A stretch of 64,000 nt of DNA from Dioscorea cayenensis subsp. rotundata (GCF_009730915.1 NC_052489.1:2569622-2633621), one strand, 5' to 3'; shown: positions 36,181 through 49,920, counted from the stretch's first letter. The notes: generated by a model from the sequence alone, not told the origin. Made by a program: numbers and translations.

Positions 36181-37232
36181 CATAATTAAAATAAATAAAT
36201 AAATATAGTCATTGATCTACTCACTTTCACTAGAAAAGAGATCAAAGTTCAAACTAGTATAAATAATTGAAATCATTCCAAAATGTGTAGTTTCAGAGTT
36301 TCAGAATATTTTGACAAAAAATAATTCCAAAAATAGCATTGAGTATTCATGTGATTAATTAATTGAACACGCACATGATTAAGCAAGCCAAAAATGGATT
36401 AAACAAACCGACTGAGTATTCATGTGATAAGTGATTAATTTATATGGACCAAAGCGTCCAGCTGTCCAAGACTCAATTGTCCAGGAGGACCCGAGCCACT
36501 TTGTAAATTTTGAATATAATGGTTTAAAATTGAAATGTCTTTTGAGTGGAAATTGGAAAATTGCAAATTTTCTTAGTGTGAAAATTGAATACTAGCAAAT
36601 TCTTATTATCATGATATCATGATTATCATCGAAGTCACGAGGCCGAGACTAGCCATTGCTTTTCATATGTCATTCATAGTCCAAAATTCCATGATTTCCA
36701 TGATTCCATAATTTCCATCAACCGATTAAAAATCCCATATTTTTACAACCATGAACCATCCAAATTCCAATAATTCCAATTTCCAAACACATAAACACTC
36801 CATCATGTCACTAGATCCCTTCCAAAAAAAAAAATATATATCACTCATGTATCAAATACCAAACTAAACAAGAATAAAAATCAAATCCAATAGACCCTTA
36901 AAAAACACACAAAAAAAGGAAAACAAATAAACAATTAAAGCACCACTCACCAGCTTGTCGATTAGGCGATCACCAATGTCCGATGAGGCGATGACCCGAT
37001 CCGATGAGGAGATGACATTGAGATTTCTTGCTCAACGGTCCAAACTCCGACCTATCTTGGTCGATTGTTTGTGAATTATGATTGTTGTGTGAGATTGTGA
37101 GTTTTAATTGGATGAAAAACTTAGAGAGAGAAGAAATATCGAGGGCAAAGACACAAAGTCACATGCTTCAGGTTGGTTGTTTAACTTTTAACAACATCGA
37201 GATTTGTGTACGAATCTCATCACACAATATAA

Positions 37233-37610
37233 TAAGTACATAACCTTGATTACTTGACTTTAACAAGCCATTATCAATCCATTTTATATGCTTAATGGTG
37301 GATGTTAACATAGGGCGATGGGGCTTAAATGAAATTTAAAGGGTGCTACTCTTTATTTAGGCAAGGAGGGAAGGATTTTTCCTAAACAAAGGGGTGCTCA
37401 AGCACCCCATGCCCCCAAGATAAGTACATAACCTTGATTACTTGACTTTAACAAGCCATTATCAATCCATTTATATGCTTAATGGTGGATGTTAACATGA
37501 CCAGTGGGGCTTAAATGAAATTTAAGGGGTGCTACTCTTTATTTATGCAAGGAGGGAAGGGATTTTTCCCATGCAAGGGGGTGCTCAAGCACCCCCATAC
37601 CCCCTCCCTT
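37233..37610. repeat. 187-bp tandem duplication next to the right arm
   Basis: Two direct copies begin ataagtacataaccttgatt at 37233 and 37420. Each ends with a ggggtgctcaagcacccc palindrome. They differ by a few substitutions and short indels. The palindrome and the accccctcccttcgcc segment that follows recall ends of hAT elements of the type found in this element's interior. Confidence 0.8.
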
Positions 37611-38249
37611 CGCCATTTGGTGATGAGATTTAATTTTTAAAAAAATTATAAGGACTAAAACATAAAATATTATATAAAACCATTGTAAAAATTTAAATAG
37701 AGTTGTAAAAATTAATTTAAAAAAATTTGTAAAAGTCGTAAATGTAAAATTTCATATAAAAAAACTATTATAAAAATTATAAATATAACTATGGTAATAG
37801 AAAAAGTATTATACAAGTACACTGCATGACATTTTTTGCGCATTTTAGTAATTAATCTAAAAGATACTTATTTTGGTATATAATTAAAAATGCAATATTT
37901 AAAAAGCCTTTTTGTAGTATTATTTTTATTTATAATATGTTATCTTTATTATTTTTACGATGTTTTGTAACATTTTTCTAAATATTATATATATATATAT
38001 ATATACACACACACAAAGAAAAGGACAAACCATGATGGAAAAAGCAATTGAAGTCGAGGGTAAAATGGACGTTTTCGAAATCCGGATTAGGCGATCCTCA
38101 AAGAAAATTGGAAGAATCCCGATAGAGGTTCTCCCTCGTTTCATTCCTCAAAGACTCCTCCCTCATTATTATGGCTTCCAACCAAATAAAGGATTAGACC
38201 CATTCCCAATCTAATCCAACTCCACTCCTTACAAACAAACAATACCTTA

Positions 38250-40926
38250 GTAAAACTATACCATGGAATCATTGTCAGCTAAGTATTATGTTATGAGTAC
38301 CAATAGGGACTTTGTTGAATATTAATGAAAATAAGTAATTTTTGCATAACGAATGGTTATGTTCATAGGGTGTAGATAGTTCAAGGTTATTTTTTTTTTT
38401 CCCTATATGCCTCTGAAAATAACTATAAATTTTTTATTTGACAAAATTAAAAAAATAAAAAATAAACTACGGTGCCTCTATTTAGATTTGACTAATCTAA
38501 TATGAAATTTATAAAATGACTAATAATTTATATGAAATATGAGAAAAGAATTGTTTATAATTTTAAGTTTCTAAGCCCTTCCAAAACTTTATTAAGTGTT
38601 TCAAGATACTTCAAAAGCAATCATTTTATTGTTTATACTTTTATAAATAATTTAATTTAACATCAATTTTTTGGGAGATATTTAAGAATATAATAACATT
38701 TATCAATATATAAATTTTGATCATCCTTTCTTTATAAATCATATCATCAAGCGAAATAATTCTTATAGATTAGCCATATAAATTTAGTGAATATATATTT
38801 TTTTCTTATAATTAGTGACAAAAACACCTTTTTATTTTTCATTGCCTGGAGGGTTTTGAGCTCGAGGGCATCTTAAGCACTAAGGTAGAAAACCACTAGC
38901 CTATGCTCCGTTTTTTTCCTGAATATTTTATTTAAATTTTATTGGTAATTCAAATTTTTATATTTTTAATTGTGTGAAATTACTTTTTGGTCTTTGTAAT
39001 TAATTTTTTTTTCTTTATTCCATCTCCACAATGAGGTTGGAGTGAGCACATTCAACCATAAAACAAACCATTGGCGATCTCAATCTAACTCTTGAGCTCA
39101 ATATAGTAGGTGTAATTAGCCTTGCTTGGTTGAGCTCTTTGGGAGATGAGTAGCTCTCCTTCCCCTAAATAAGCTTGGCCTAGACAAGGGAAACCATCCA
39201 TGTATGTGGCCCCTCTATGTTGAGGCAAGTGTAACCGATTCTAACATCTACCCTATTCCAATGAGCTCACCTATACATACAAGCTCACCGTGTCTCGGGT
39301 CCGACCAACTACAAGCAAGTCATAGAAGTTTTTGGCTAGGGCAAGCTTGTTGCAACTAGTTTGTCGCATGAGAGAATATTTTTATTTGTTTTTAGTTAAG
39401 TGCAACTTGCACAAAGGTCTCATGGTTCTTTATTGTATAATTAACTCATATACTATCAATTACATGATTTAATAGGAGTCACTATAAATAATTTGTTAAT
39501 TAGTAACAATTATATATCCTTACACTTCTGTCATCGATTGGTATAGTTGTTTTTGTATCAATGGATTGTTGTATATGTTAATAAATGAATTAACTACACC
39601 AACATATGATGAATATGTGTCAGCATAGAACTTAGGTTTTATAACCCTGCTCGCTATAAAAGTGTAAGTGTAGACATGGCTATATTAACAAAAACAATTA
39701 ACCATTAATATAGTTTATATAATATACTCACAGTCCTAGAATAAGTGTTGGTGCAAGTTTAATATATATATATATATATAAAAAACATCCATGAGTGTAG
39801 GAGTTCTACACCAATCAAGTCTTACATTACATATGTTGGTAAATTCATCGACAATACTAATAGATGTGAATATGCGTTACTGTTGACATAGGTTTATATC
39901 AAGGCTCGTTATAAATTTTATTTATTTGAATTGCGGAATTAAATAAATTCTAAAACTTCAACAAATAGATATATCAAAGACATTGGTGTGAAAAGTAAAT
40001 GGCCATCAAGAACAATTCTAACCAAATATGCAATGAAAGAAGATCTTATAGTAGCCTAGGAAGCTACTATTAACAAATTATTGTAATACTCTCTCTGTTC
40101 TTTTTTATATGTCGTGAATAATCGAGATCTCACATGATCAGAAAGTTGGTTATTTCACATAATTTAATAAAAAAATTAGTTATCTTTCAAAAATTACATA
40201 CAATTTATATCTTGGCATTTCTCTCTGTATTAAATTTCGAAAAAAATTGAAATTGAGTCTTTGAAGTAATTTTGGATAATAAATATTTTTTTGATATTTA
40301 AAAAAATGACGGATAAAAAGAAAGCATGAGTTTGTGAGCGGATAAAAAAAGAGCGGAGGGAGTATATCCTCTTTTAATTTAGGTGATATTATTAGTTATA
40401 TAAATAATTAGTGCGCATATGTTTCAATTAATGAAAACAATATATACAACCACATTTATTCTTTTTTTTTAACAATTAGAGACGAGTCAAGAGTAGGATT
40501 TGAACATTAATTTTTAATTATGAAAACTATATAACAACTATCTTCTTATAGGAGGGAGGGGTACATCTTAATTGGTCAAACCATGATGTAACTTAATTTT
40601 TTTAAAAATTATTTAAATAAATATATTTACTTGTTATTTAAAAAAATATATTAAATATAACTAAGCATTTACTCCTTTATTTAAAAAATATTTTAATATT
40701 AAAATAATAATTATTAGTAGATACAATTTCAAATAAAGCCTTTTTTTTTCAAAAAAAATTATTTAAAATTTTGGAGAAGAGCACACACAAGTCTTCAAGA
40801 TTCGTGAACTTCGATCCAGAAAGGACGCGAATCTTAAAGAACAAATGGCGATTCTGAGAAACACGAAGAAGCTCCACCGCCTCACCGCAAAGAGGAGCTC
40901 GGAGAACGTTGGAGAGAACGGTGGCC
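38250..40926. other. Intergenic region upstream of the LIN1-like gene
   Basis: AT-rich, without a recognisable gene. A GC-richer part at about 39040-39370 is not coding in any frame I can name. The Stowaway-like MITE at 40089-40362 is listed separately. The 5' UTR of the LIN1-like gene, with an upstream ORF, covers roughly the last 160 bases. Confidence 0.4.
40089..40362. mobile_element. Stowaway-like (Tc1/mariner) MITE
   Basis: The left end reads ctctctctgttcttttttat and the reverse complement of the right end reads ctccctccgctctttttttat; both ends are flanked by TA, the Tc1/mariner target duplication. The 274-bp length and the CTCCCTCCGTTC-like terminus are typical of plant Stowaway elements. 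No coding capacity. Confidence 0.7.
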
Positions 40927-40973
40927 ATGGCGGAGAGCTCCAAGAGTTCTCATCGGAAGCGCTCTCTCGATGA
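40845..40973 (+). other. Overlapping upstream ORF of the LIN1-like gene
   Basis: An ATG at 40845 opens a 42-codon frame (start MAILRNTKKLHRLTAKR) that ends at 40973, 47 bases beyond the main ATG at 40927 and in a different frame. If the transcript starts upstream of 40845, ribosomes that use it would bypass the main start, so it could reduce translation. Both ATG contexts are fair (acaaATGg, ggccATGg; the main one is stronger). It may also lie outside the transcript. Confidence 0.45.
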
Positions 40974-43900
40974 CCTCGACGATGTTGATCTCGAGCCCGC
41001 GCCCTTGTAAGATTGCTCCTCCTTTGAAACCCTAGGTTTTGGTTTCTTCTCATTGAGTGAATCCTCGTGTTATGCTGGCTTGGTTTCAGGGAGAAGAAGG
41101 CTAGGTTTCCCAAGGGGAGGAAGACGAAGAGGGGTGATGATTTCTCGGAGTTGGAGCAGGACGAGCTTGCCACTAGTCGTCGCGCGCAGCAGGCAGCCAA
41201 GGAGCGTGCTCAACGGCGGAACCAGAAAAGGGAGCAGGATCTCCTCCTCCGGGATAGCGATCCGGCTGATATCTTCGGGGCCGAAGTTGATTATGAGGTT
41301 TTTCTTCTTTTTTTAGTTTCAGTTTCGTTTTCAATTGGCACTAGTTTGATGGCTTGTTCCTGCTTTCCATTTGTTTGGAGATGTTTGTTATGTAGCTCCG
41401 TGGGAGATCTTCTAAAACCCTAGTTTTTTAGTTGCACAATAATCAAAACACTTGCTTATGCACATAGGAAGAAAAACTGTGGTAAACTTGAATAAATCTT
41501 GGAGCAAAATGGTGCTAATATTGGGGAGCTGTTTTTGAGTTCTTAGTGATTCCTATAGTGGGTGATAGCGTAGGCGTAGTGTGTTTTTTTCCCCTTTCTT
41601 TTGGCACAGGATATTTTGGCCTTGGATTTCAAGACATCGTTGGCAATGCGGATGACAACTTTTTCCTGTGCGGGGTTTTTTTTTTGGATAGTATTTGAGT
41701 CTTTAGTTGAATTTGGACTATATCTATCTTTATCTGATTTCTTCAACAAGAATGAAGAATGCACAAATGACACAGAGAGGATTAAGATATGTCTGAAAAG
41801 CATTGTTTATGTTTGATTGTCTCTTAAAACTTTACTTATTAGGCACCTCATGTTTGGTGTTATCGGACCTAAACATGAAAGCTTCTTGCATGCGCAATGC
41901 ATGATTCGTTGATGGTATGTATTTGAGGAAGGACATGGCATTGCTGACATCCTAGGCTCATGTTGTTTACTCCTTTGTCTTACATGATGCTGCGGTTTCT
42001 CAACCTGGACTTATTGATCAATTGTTGCTAAACACGTTCTTGTATTAAGGAAGACATGTCTATTGAATAGTACTCTAATATTTTGTTGTAATTTGTGCAT
42101 TTTAAAAATTTCTCCTTCAGCCAGTGTTTTGGAAATATTTATAGTTGAAGGTTGATGTTAAGATTACAGAATAACACAGATAAATTAAACTTGCACTGCA
42201 GCACTGCCACTGAAAGTATGTTGAAACATACGTCCACTTTGTCATTTAGAAATGTTCTTTGATAAATAACTTCCGGAAAAGCAAATCAAGTTGGTTATCT
42301 AAAACTATTCCCAAGTTTTCTTGTCTTTGATTTGTTGCTTTTATCTTTGTTAATGCTGTTAGGTGGTGTCAAGGAGCTAGTTTTTGTAACCACTCAGATG
42401 GACCACTTACTGGTCTTGGCAGTGTTTTTTCTGTTTCTTTTTTCTTTTTTCCGGAAGAATAAAGTAGAATACCAGGGCAAAACATACTACATAACTCAGA
42501 AATAGCAAATCATCTGCATAAGGATATATGGTGGATGACCATATTTTAACACTAAACTTTGTAGGTTTTGATGACTAAGGATTATACTTTTTTTTGTCAT
42601 ATTTGTGTTGCGGCTTTGCAATTTTGTAATGTTTGTACAAATAATAGTTTTTGTATTAGTTTTATCACATAATGGCTTTGAATTGAGTTATGTTGAGCTT
42701 AATAGGTCTGAGTTATGCCAGATATTCACAACTAATCTGCTGCCTTAAAACGTTAAGGTGGTTTTAATTGAGTAATTATCTTTAGTTACCTACTCAGCAA
42801 TCTAAAACACTGTGCTATAACAAGCTTAAAGCCTATTTGGCACCTGGGTCCCCTTCAACTAATCTGCATACTCATAATTTCTTGTTACTTTTTAATTAAT
42901 TTGTTTATGTGGTAATTCCTTTAGAGTTTGAGGTTTCTCAAACTTATGTCTCTTTTTTTTATTCATCATTTAATACTGTAGCAATAGCTTTTAAGTCTGC
43001 CAGTTTGTGATCAAGGGTAGAACTATGAATTGCTTGTGGCAGGAAAACACAAATTTTGTTGATGATGGCATTCAGATAGAACCGTTCAATCTAAAACAGG
43101 AAAGGGAGGAAGGATATTTTGATGCTAATGGGAATTTTGTTGAATATGCAACTCAAAATCAAATAAAGGTACTTCTGCTTCCCGCATTTTTTTCCATTTA
43201 ATTAATGAATTCTTTCGCTCGAGTTTCATATTTAGTGTTCTAGGATGCATGGTTGGACAATCTCGAAGTTGATGCAAGATTTGTAGAGAAAAGCCAAGCA
43301 AAAAAGATGCCAGAAGAGGATTACCAAGACATTACCTCAGAAGAGATAGGAAGGATAAAGAGGAACATTGCTAATGTACTTGAACCTGGAGAAACGGTAA
43401 TCCGATGCTTGCCTACTAATTGTCTGCTCTTTCATATGTTTAGTGTGAATAACCAATCAGCCTGCATGATTAATTTGATCAACTCCCTTTCCTATGGTTG
43501 TTTCTTAAAATCCCCTCTATGAATTTTCCATGCAAAAAGCTTTGTCCAACACCTTCCCATTAAGAACAATTGAATCACTCACTCATTCTTTATATCTTAA
43601 TTATTTATTATTTATTATATCCAGTATGGTACACAGCCAAAATACCTTCTTAAGGAAAAAAACCTACCTCTGTTTGTGACAATAATAATCCAGTACCACC
43701 ATCTCTGTGCATTTGTTACCACTATGTAACTATTTTAGGGTATTTAAGTGCCTCTATACTTTAGCACTAGGTTGAATAGGCATCAGTCGGGAATTTTTTT
43801 TTTCTTTTTTTCTTAATGAAATGAAAGTTGGGAAAAATATATATATATATTATATATTTTAATAAAGATAAGTAAGGAAGGTCTTTGATAGCAATTATAT

Positions 43901-46900
43901 AATGCAAGGGTTTATTGGCAAAAACACTATTATTACAGCAACCCAGTTAGAAATCAAGAATGTTATTGATGAAAACTACAATGAGCTTGTTTATGTGAGA
44001 ATGAATTTCATGTTTGCTCATGGCTTCAAGTAATACACAGGCTGCTCTGCATCTTTTTTGGGTGTAGTTTACAGTTCTTATCTTGTGCGTGTGTGTGTGT
44101 GTGTTTATGATTATTATTTTTTTATTTTATATAACTAACTTGTTTACTTAATTGTACCAGGTAGGTTATTCTTTAGTATGTTCTAATGATGTTTATGTCC
44201 CAGTTTTCATTAGAAAATGATTGGTGCTAATGTAGGTTTCTCATATATGGTGTTTACACTGTCAGATTGAAGTCCGGAATGCTGACTAACAATCATGGTG
44301 CATTTAGTTTTAGCATATGCCAGGAGATGATTTTGTTGCTTGATGTTTTTGTTTTCATTAATTTGTTATATTTTTTATAAGTTACTTGATTAGACTAAGG
44401 AATTTGTTAGGTTGCAATGTAGTTTTGGCTCTATAAAGCATAAAGGGTTAGAACATACTGGGAAAGTTAAAGTTCACCCTGTGCCTTGTTTATGCTCTCT
44501 AGATTATACAAGCTTTAAAAAGATTAAAAGGCACTTCAAGTGACAAACGGGGTAAGATGTCTGAAGCCACTAAACAAATGTTTGATCAACTCACTGAAGA
44601 TGCTATGAAACTCATGGAGAATGGTGAATACAGTAAGTGTCAATTCTTTCAATTGAAATATTATCTATCAGTCTGCACCTCCTGACAGTTTTTTTTCCTT
44701 CGTGAAAGATTAAATATCTGGATTTGCTCTTTAAAGTTCATGTTATGTAGGTCTTATATTCTAACAGGTGATCATATTAATATGCCTAGTATTGTTTATT
44801 TGTACCTCTTGTTTGTGGCTGTTGACTGTTGTTCTTAGTTCCTTGTTACCTGCCATCCCTTCCTATGTTTGGTTGTCTGGGTCTGATGTAATTTTTACTC
44901 TTTGCAGATGTTTACCATGAGGAACGTGAGACCTTTGAGAGAGAGGCAGGTTAGATGTTCCTTTATTCTTCTCCAATTAGACCTTGAAAGTGTAATCTTA
45001 TGTCTGATGTTTATAAGGTTGTCTTCTCATGTTGAACAGCCTGTTTGCATTCTGTATATGTGGTGCTAATTAAAATTAATATTCTGTCTCTCTCAAGATT
45101 GAATATTGAACTGATCAGACCATTCACTTCTGTGTCCAACCATCTTTAGGACTTGAAATTTTGTATATCAATCCCAGAAGTGGTGAAATGAGAGGAGTAC
45201 ATTATAACCCTTTTTTATTCTCTGAAGTGATGCTGTGCTTGAATCCTCAAGTTTTGAAATGTCAAGATGTTTAACTCTAATATAAATAATATATTTTCTT
45301 TGAAAAGGGATTATATGATAGAGGAAGTGTAGCTCATGACTTGATATTGGCATTTTCATAACTTTGGAGCAAGCATTCTAGCATACGTGAGATTCCTGTG
45401 CCTCAAAGACTGTCTTTGATAATTAAGTAGAATTAGATAACTTGTAGTGATAGCATTTCTTCAGTGAGCACATTATTTATTGGAGTTTTTGTAAAATATG
45501 TTAATGCCAATTTTACAAATTCATGAGATACTGTTCAGGATCTTTTGTTGTGATATTCGGTGTCTTACTATTCGTACTTATAGTGCTTGGAAGTTCATGA
45601 GATTCAATTTTTTAATTATTTTGTCAGCACTTATATTCTATTTGCTGATTGGTTTGAGTTTCAATCTGTGTTTGATAAGTAGAAATCTTACTTCAAATTT
45701 TGGCTTTATTTTTTCAGTAATTCATTTATGAATTTGTTTCTTGCAAATTGGCCTACTACTGTACTGTGTTTTTAACGTATGTGGCAGACCCTTTTTATTG
45801 GTATAGCTTTAATTCAATTTTCTATGAATGCATGGATCTATTACATGCACTGCTTTTGGCATAAGCTTTTTGTTACTTTTATTCTCTTTTCATTTCTAAA
45901 AAAAAAAAACTTTTTCTTACTAACATAAGTTCAAAAATTTTGATTTTTCTGTTACAATTTAGTTTCATGTACTTTCTATCAATTTATTAGACTGCGATTC
46001 ATTAGTCTGTTTTTATTAAAATAATTGGTGTTCTTTTTTCTTGAATTAGTCTCTGAATGTTCCCTTTTTTTCATTATGACTTGTGTTTAGAGGGATATGA
46101 ACGGTTAGTTTCGTGCCAAGGAGGCTTCACCTAAAAGCAGTGAGAATTTTGATATGTTTGGGGAGGATGATGAAGAAAATGATGTGAATGCGCAGCTTGA
46201 TGCTAGTGTTGTGGATTCTGGTTCAGGTTCTGAACAACTGCCTAAATTGACATCAGAAAATTCAGACCCATCTCAAGAGCTACATTCTGGAAGTAAATTG
46301 TTAACTATATTGCATTTTACTCTATTGTAGCTGGACTGGCCGTTCTCTATTCTATTTATGAAAACTTATTTCCTCTTAGAAATTCCTTTTTGGTTTTCGT
46401 ATTTAGATATTTATGAGAACTTATTTCCTTGTAGTAATCACCTTTTGTTTTTTGTATTTAGATGTTAAAGGGGGGAATTCAGATTATGTATATGATCCAG
46501 CATCTGGGTAAGTTGTGCCTCCTGTTGATTTAGTCTAGATTACCAATTTATAGTGATGAGAAATGTTTGATCTGCCAAGCATAGGGATATAAGAATCTAT
46601 AAATTTTTGTTCACATCTACATAATGCATTAAGAGAATGCTAAAAAGATTGTTTTCTAAATGGTACATGTTAGCTGGCAGCTTGTTGATCATGAGCCTTT
46701 CTCCATGTTCAGCACTATTAACCCTATTTTATTGTAAACAATTTGAATTTCATGTTTTGCTGTTCTTATTGGAAGTTTTTTCCGTTTATGTGTTGTAACA
46801 ATTTTGTTACCAAATATCATACAACCCAAGTTTCTTCATTATTTTTTTCAGAGAAATGTTGATTTTTTTGTTTGATTGATTTTTTGTATTTTGAGGAATG

Positions 46901-48843
46901 ATGGTTAAATGATAATGAGTGATGTCTGTTAGAAATTGGTTGATAAAACTCGCCATCAAGATGATTAATACTAATATCCATCACCCACAAGTTATATTTA
47001 GTACTTTGAGGATTATTTAATTACTCATAAGCAGAGAATATCAACCCTGGGGGAGATGTTCCTCATCTGCCAGTAAATTTCACTCCTTGGGAAAGCCCTT
47101 GTTTTGCAAGAAAATGAGCCTAACCATTTTACTTCATTTAAAGCTTCTTCATATGACTCTGTCACATATATTAGCTGTAATGTCCCAAGGTAGACTAGGA
47201 TTATATTCGTCTCATTAATTTATGGCAAGAAAACTAATCTAAAGTTAGCTAGAAACTTACATAAAAATTTGTAACCTGTGCATGTCTTGTCCAGATGGAT
47301 GCTGTTCATCAATGGTGTTAGATGATTCTTTTTTTTTTTCTTTTGACTCGTCTTTTCTTACTGGTTCCTATACAAACCACCTGGACTCTTTATTTAGTGG
47401 TAGAAAACACCCTGATTCAAATGCAATTAAAAAGCTAAGGATTATAGGCTGTTGTGGAGCAGATCAAGTTAATGTTTGTCCCTTCCCCAAGTTTAGTGTT
47501 TAACAGGATTAATACACTTAGGCATATTTAGTTGAAATCATTATCAAGTGGTTATGGCTTAGGACATAGGAGATTGACTTGGAAAAAATTTGATCTACAA
47601 GGATTCTTGATCATCAAGTCTTATGATGAGTGCCACAGGACTGTATATTTTTGCTGGCTATGTGCAGAAGCATTGCACCGGCTCATATGAGATTACACTT
47701 AATTAAGAAATCAAATCCTGCATCTGTGTTGCCGTTATTTTGCAGAACACATAGCCTTTAATGGAAACTGAACATTTGGATTTTGAGTTCTATGAAGATT
47801 TTGATTTCTTTAGCTTGTTTGAATTCATAACATCTTGATGTAATATATTTTCCAAGCAACAATTTGTGATCAGTCTGTTGCACAACTTCTGACAAGACAA
47901 TTATTTAACATGGTTCACAATGTTAGCTGTAAGTATCTGTAAAACCTTTGTAACAGCATCCTTTAATCGTGACTGTTTACGCAAATGTAATGGTTATGAT
48001 AATATTCATTCTCATTTTTCTTTAATGTTGCACAATTTTAACATGCACTGTTGCAAATTTGATTGTCTCATCATTATTTGTGTTTTGGTCTCTTTTCTTG
48101 CAGTTATTATTATAGCAATACCTTGGGATATTATTATGATCCAGCTTCTTGTTTGTATTGTTCTGCAACAACAGGGAAATGGTGAGTCAATTTACTTCCG
48201 TATTTAATCAGCTGATATTGTTGCTAATAAACTATTATTCAAATGATATTGCATGGACCGTGCAGTAAATTCAGAACAAAAATTAATTTTATGACTACCT
48301 ATTTTTTGTTCTTTACCCTGTTGGACCTCAAGACTTTGTATATCACCTGACTTGGCAATTATGTGTTATAGGTTTTCAATATTATTTCAGTTAGGCATCT
48401 TTTAGACATTTTGGTTTAAGATATTGCATGGACCCTGCTGTAAATTCAGAACAAAAATTAAAACCATGACTACCTATTTTTTTGTTCTTTACCCTGTTGG
48501 ACCTCAAGACTTTGTATATCACCTAACTTTGCAATTATGTGTTATAGGTTTTCAATATTATTTCAGTTAGGCATCTTAGACATTTTGGTTCAAGATACTC
48601 ATAGTTTGGAAAACCTTTTATAATGTTTGAGCAAGATAATTTTCTTGTGGACTGTATCTCAGGCATTTAGATTATTCATTGGTTACTTGCTTTTCCCTTG
48701 TTTCTATTTCGGAGGTTGTTTAAATATATACAATTACTTCCATTGTCCCCCTTTGCAGGTACTCATTTGATGAACAGAGTGGTGAATATATTGAGTGCCA
48801 AAGTAATGATGTGTCCACTGAAACTGAAGTTGCCCAGTGCTGA
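40927..48843 (+). CDS. LIN1/CD2BP2-like spliceosomal protein with one apparent frameshift
   Basis: Ten exons: 40927-41006, 41090-41297, 43043-43168, 43244-43396, 44503-44632, 44908-44949, 46091-46292, 46462-46507, 48104-48181 and 48759-48843; about 382 residues if the frame held. Blocks typical of the family: N-terminal basic KKARFPKGRKTKRGDD, then DPADIFGAEVDYE, IEPFNLKQEREEGYFDANG, KDAWLDNLEVD and MFDQLTEDAMKLMENGEY. Residues near the end (DYVYDPASGYYYSNTLGYYY, then GKWYSFDEQSGEY) form an aromatic OCRE-like repeat. Human CD2BP2 and yeast Lin1 bind the U5 snRNP protein Prp6 and act in U5/tri-snRNP assembly in the nucleus; the plant protein should do likewise. In exon 7 the frame after EGYERLVS needs one base fewer near 46108-46115 to continue into AKEASPKSSENFDMFGED; as read it stops soon after. 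All other junctions agree, so either a sequence error or a young lesion is likely. Confidence 0.88.
48240..48620 (+). repeat. Tandem duplication inside LIN1-like intron 9
   Basis: A segment with atattgcatggacc, then ttcagaacaaaaatta, gactacctattttt and ccctgttggacctcaagact is present twice in direct orientation (copies near 48246-48420 and 48421-48600, period about 175-180 bp), with few differences. It lies wholly in the intron and is recent. Confidence 0.8.
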
Positions 48844-49885
48844 CATTTGCATTCCTGTTTTCTCTCTTTCTTTAGCCTCTTGAATTTGTCTGATGTATGT
48901 TCATTATATAAGTCTCTTCGCCAACAAAGGTGCTAGAATAGTTTATAAACTTTAAATGTTATGAATATTAATGTTTTTAAGATGTGTGTTTTATATATTT
49001 ATTCGTTGAGTGGATGAAGGTTAAAATGTGACATTAGTGCTAGTTTGCATTCATGTGCTATTTCGTCACAGATGTAATGTTTGTAAATAAGATGCTCTGA
49101 TGCTGCTCTCACTTGGAAGTTCAAAGTTCTGAGAATCTCAAATGGTGAAGTTAATTATATATGGTCAATTAACTTATCTGGGAACCATCAGATTGTATAC
49201 AGAAAGAAAAAGATACAACCAAACATCAAATATTACAGATTGAGGGTAATAATCCAGAAAAATGGCTTAGGTTGCCACCATTCTTCAAGTGGAAGAACTT
49301 GCAGATTAGTTGTTAAATTTCTGCCACATTATGTCAATGTATGTAGAAATGATAGATTTTGTATAAATATGAAGCAATAAGAATTTATGATTTTGTACTC
49401 CAGCCAAGTATTGGTTTTAAGTGGATGAGAGGCTTAACAGTGAATAAATACAACAATGCCATAAAAGGTGGTTTTGGTGTTCAAGTGATAGCTCTGTCCA
49501 TCTTTGTAATGAAGTTGGATCTATTGATTGATAGTAGGTGAAATCACATCAAAAAGCATAAGCCACACACACACACACTTGGAAATGATTAAACATTCTA
49601 TGATTCTGAATACTGTTACAATAAGGTTTCCCAAATGCAATTCTTCAACAGTACTTCTCATCAAACTATACACAAGTCATGAGCATAATATACATCCAAA
49701 AAATGTTGGTGTCTGTCATCCCATTGATTCTACTTTTTGGTCTAAATTTACAATCCCCACCAATCCATAACAACTGGTCTAAAAAATCAGGCCAGAATGT
49801 TGTTGCATATTCCTATGTTAATATGTAGGGACAAAGGAAGGTGATCAACATAATTGACATGACTAATAATAATCACCAACCTATT

Positions 49886-49920
<35 letters not shown>

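Larger units (their letters stand above)
34363..38246. mobile_element. Long-TIR DNA transposon (PIF/Harbinger-like ends), 3.9 kb, nested
   Basis: The left end reads ggtgctgtttgtttgcc and the reverse complement of the right end reads ggtattgtttgtttgta. Both ends abut TTA (34360-34362 and 38247-38249), the 3-bp target duplication of PIF/Harbinger elements. Inverted similarity continues inward: ctttatttagttggaag against ctttatttggttggaag; tattgcatttttaattatat on both arms; aaattttacat, then ctctatttaaatttttacaa, and ttttagtccttataattttt on both arms. So the arms run about 34363-35085 and 37625-38246, 600-700 bp each with small gaps. The interior holds further inverted and tandem repeats and a hAT transposase remnant, so the element is a composite. 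No PIF transposase is seen. A foldback element is the alternative. Confidence 0.7.

Noticed and set aside
40763-41200. 145-codon minus-strand frame opposite the LIN1-like 5' end
   Set aside because: No family match; it covers the complement of two real exons and their intron and owes its length to the local GC content.
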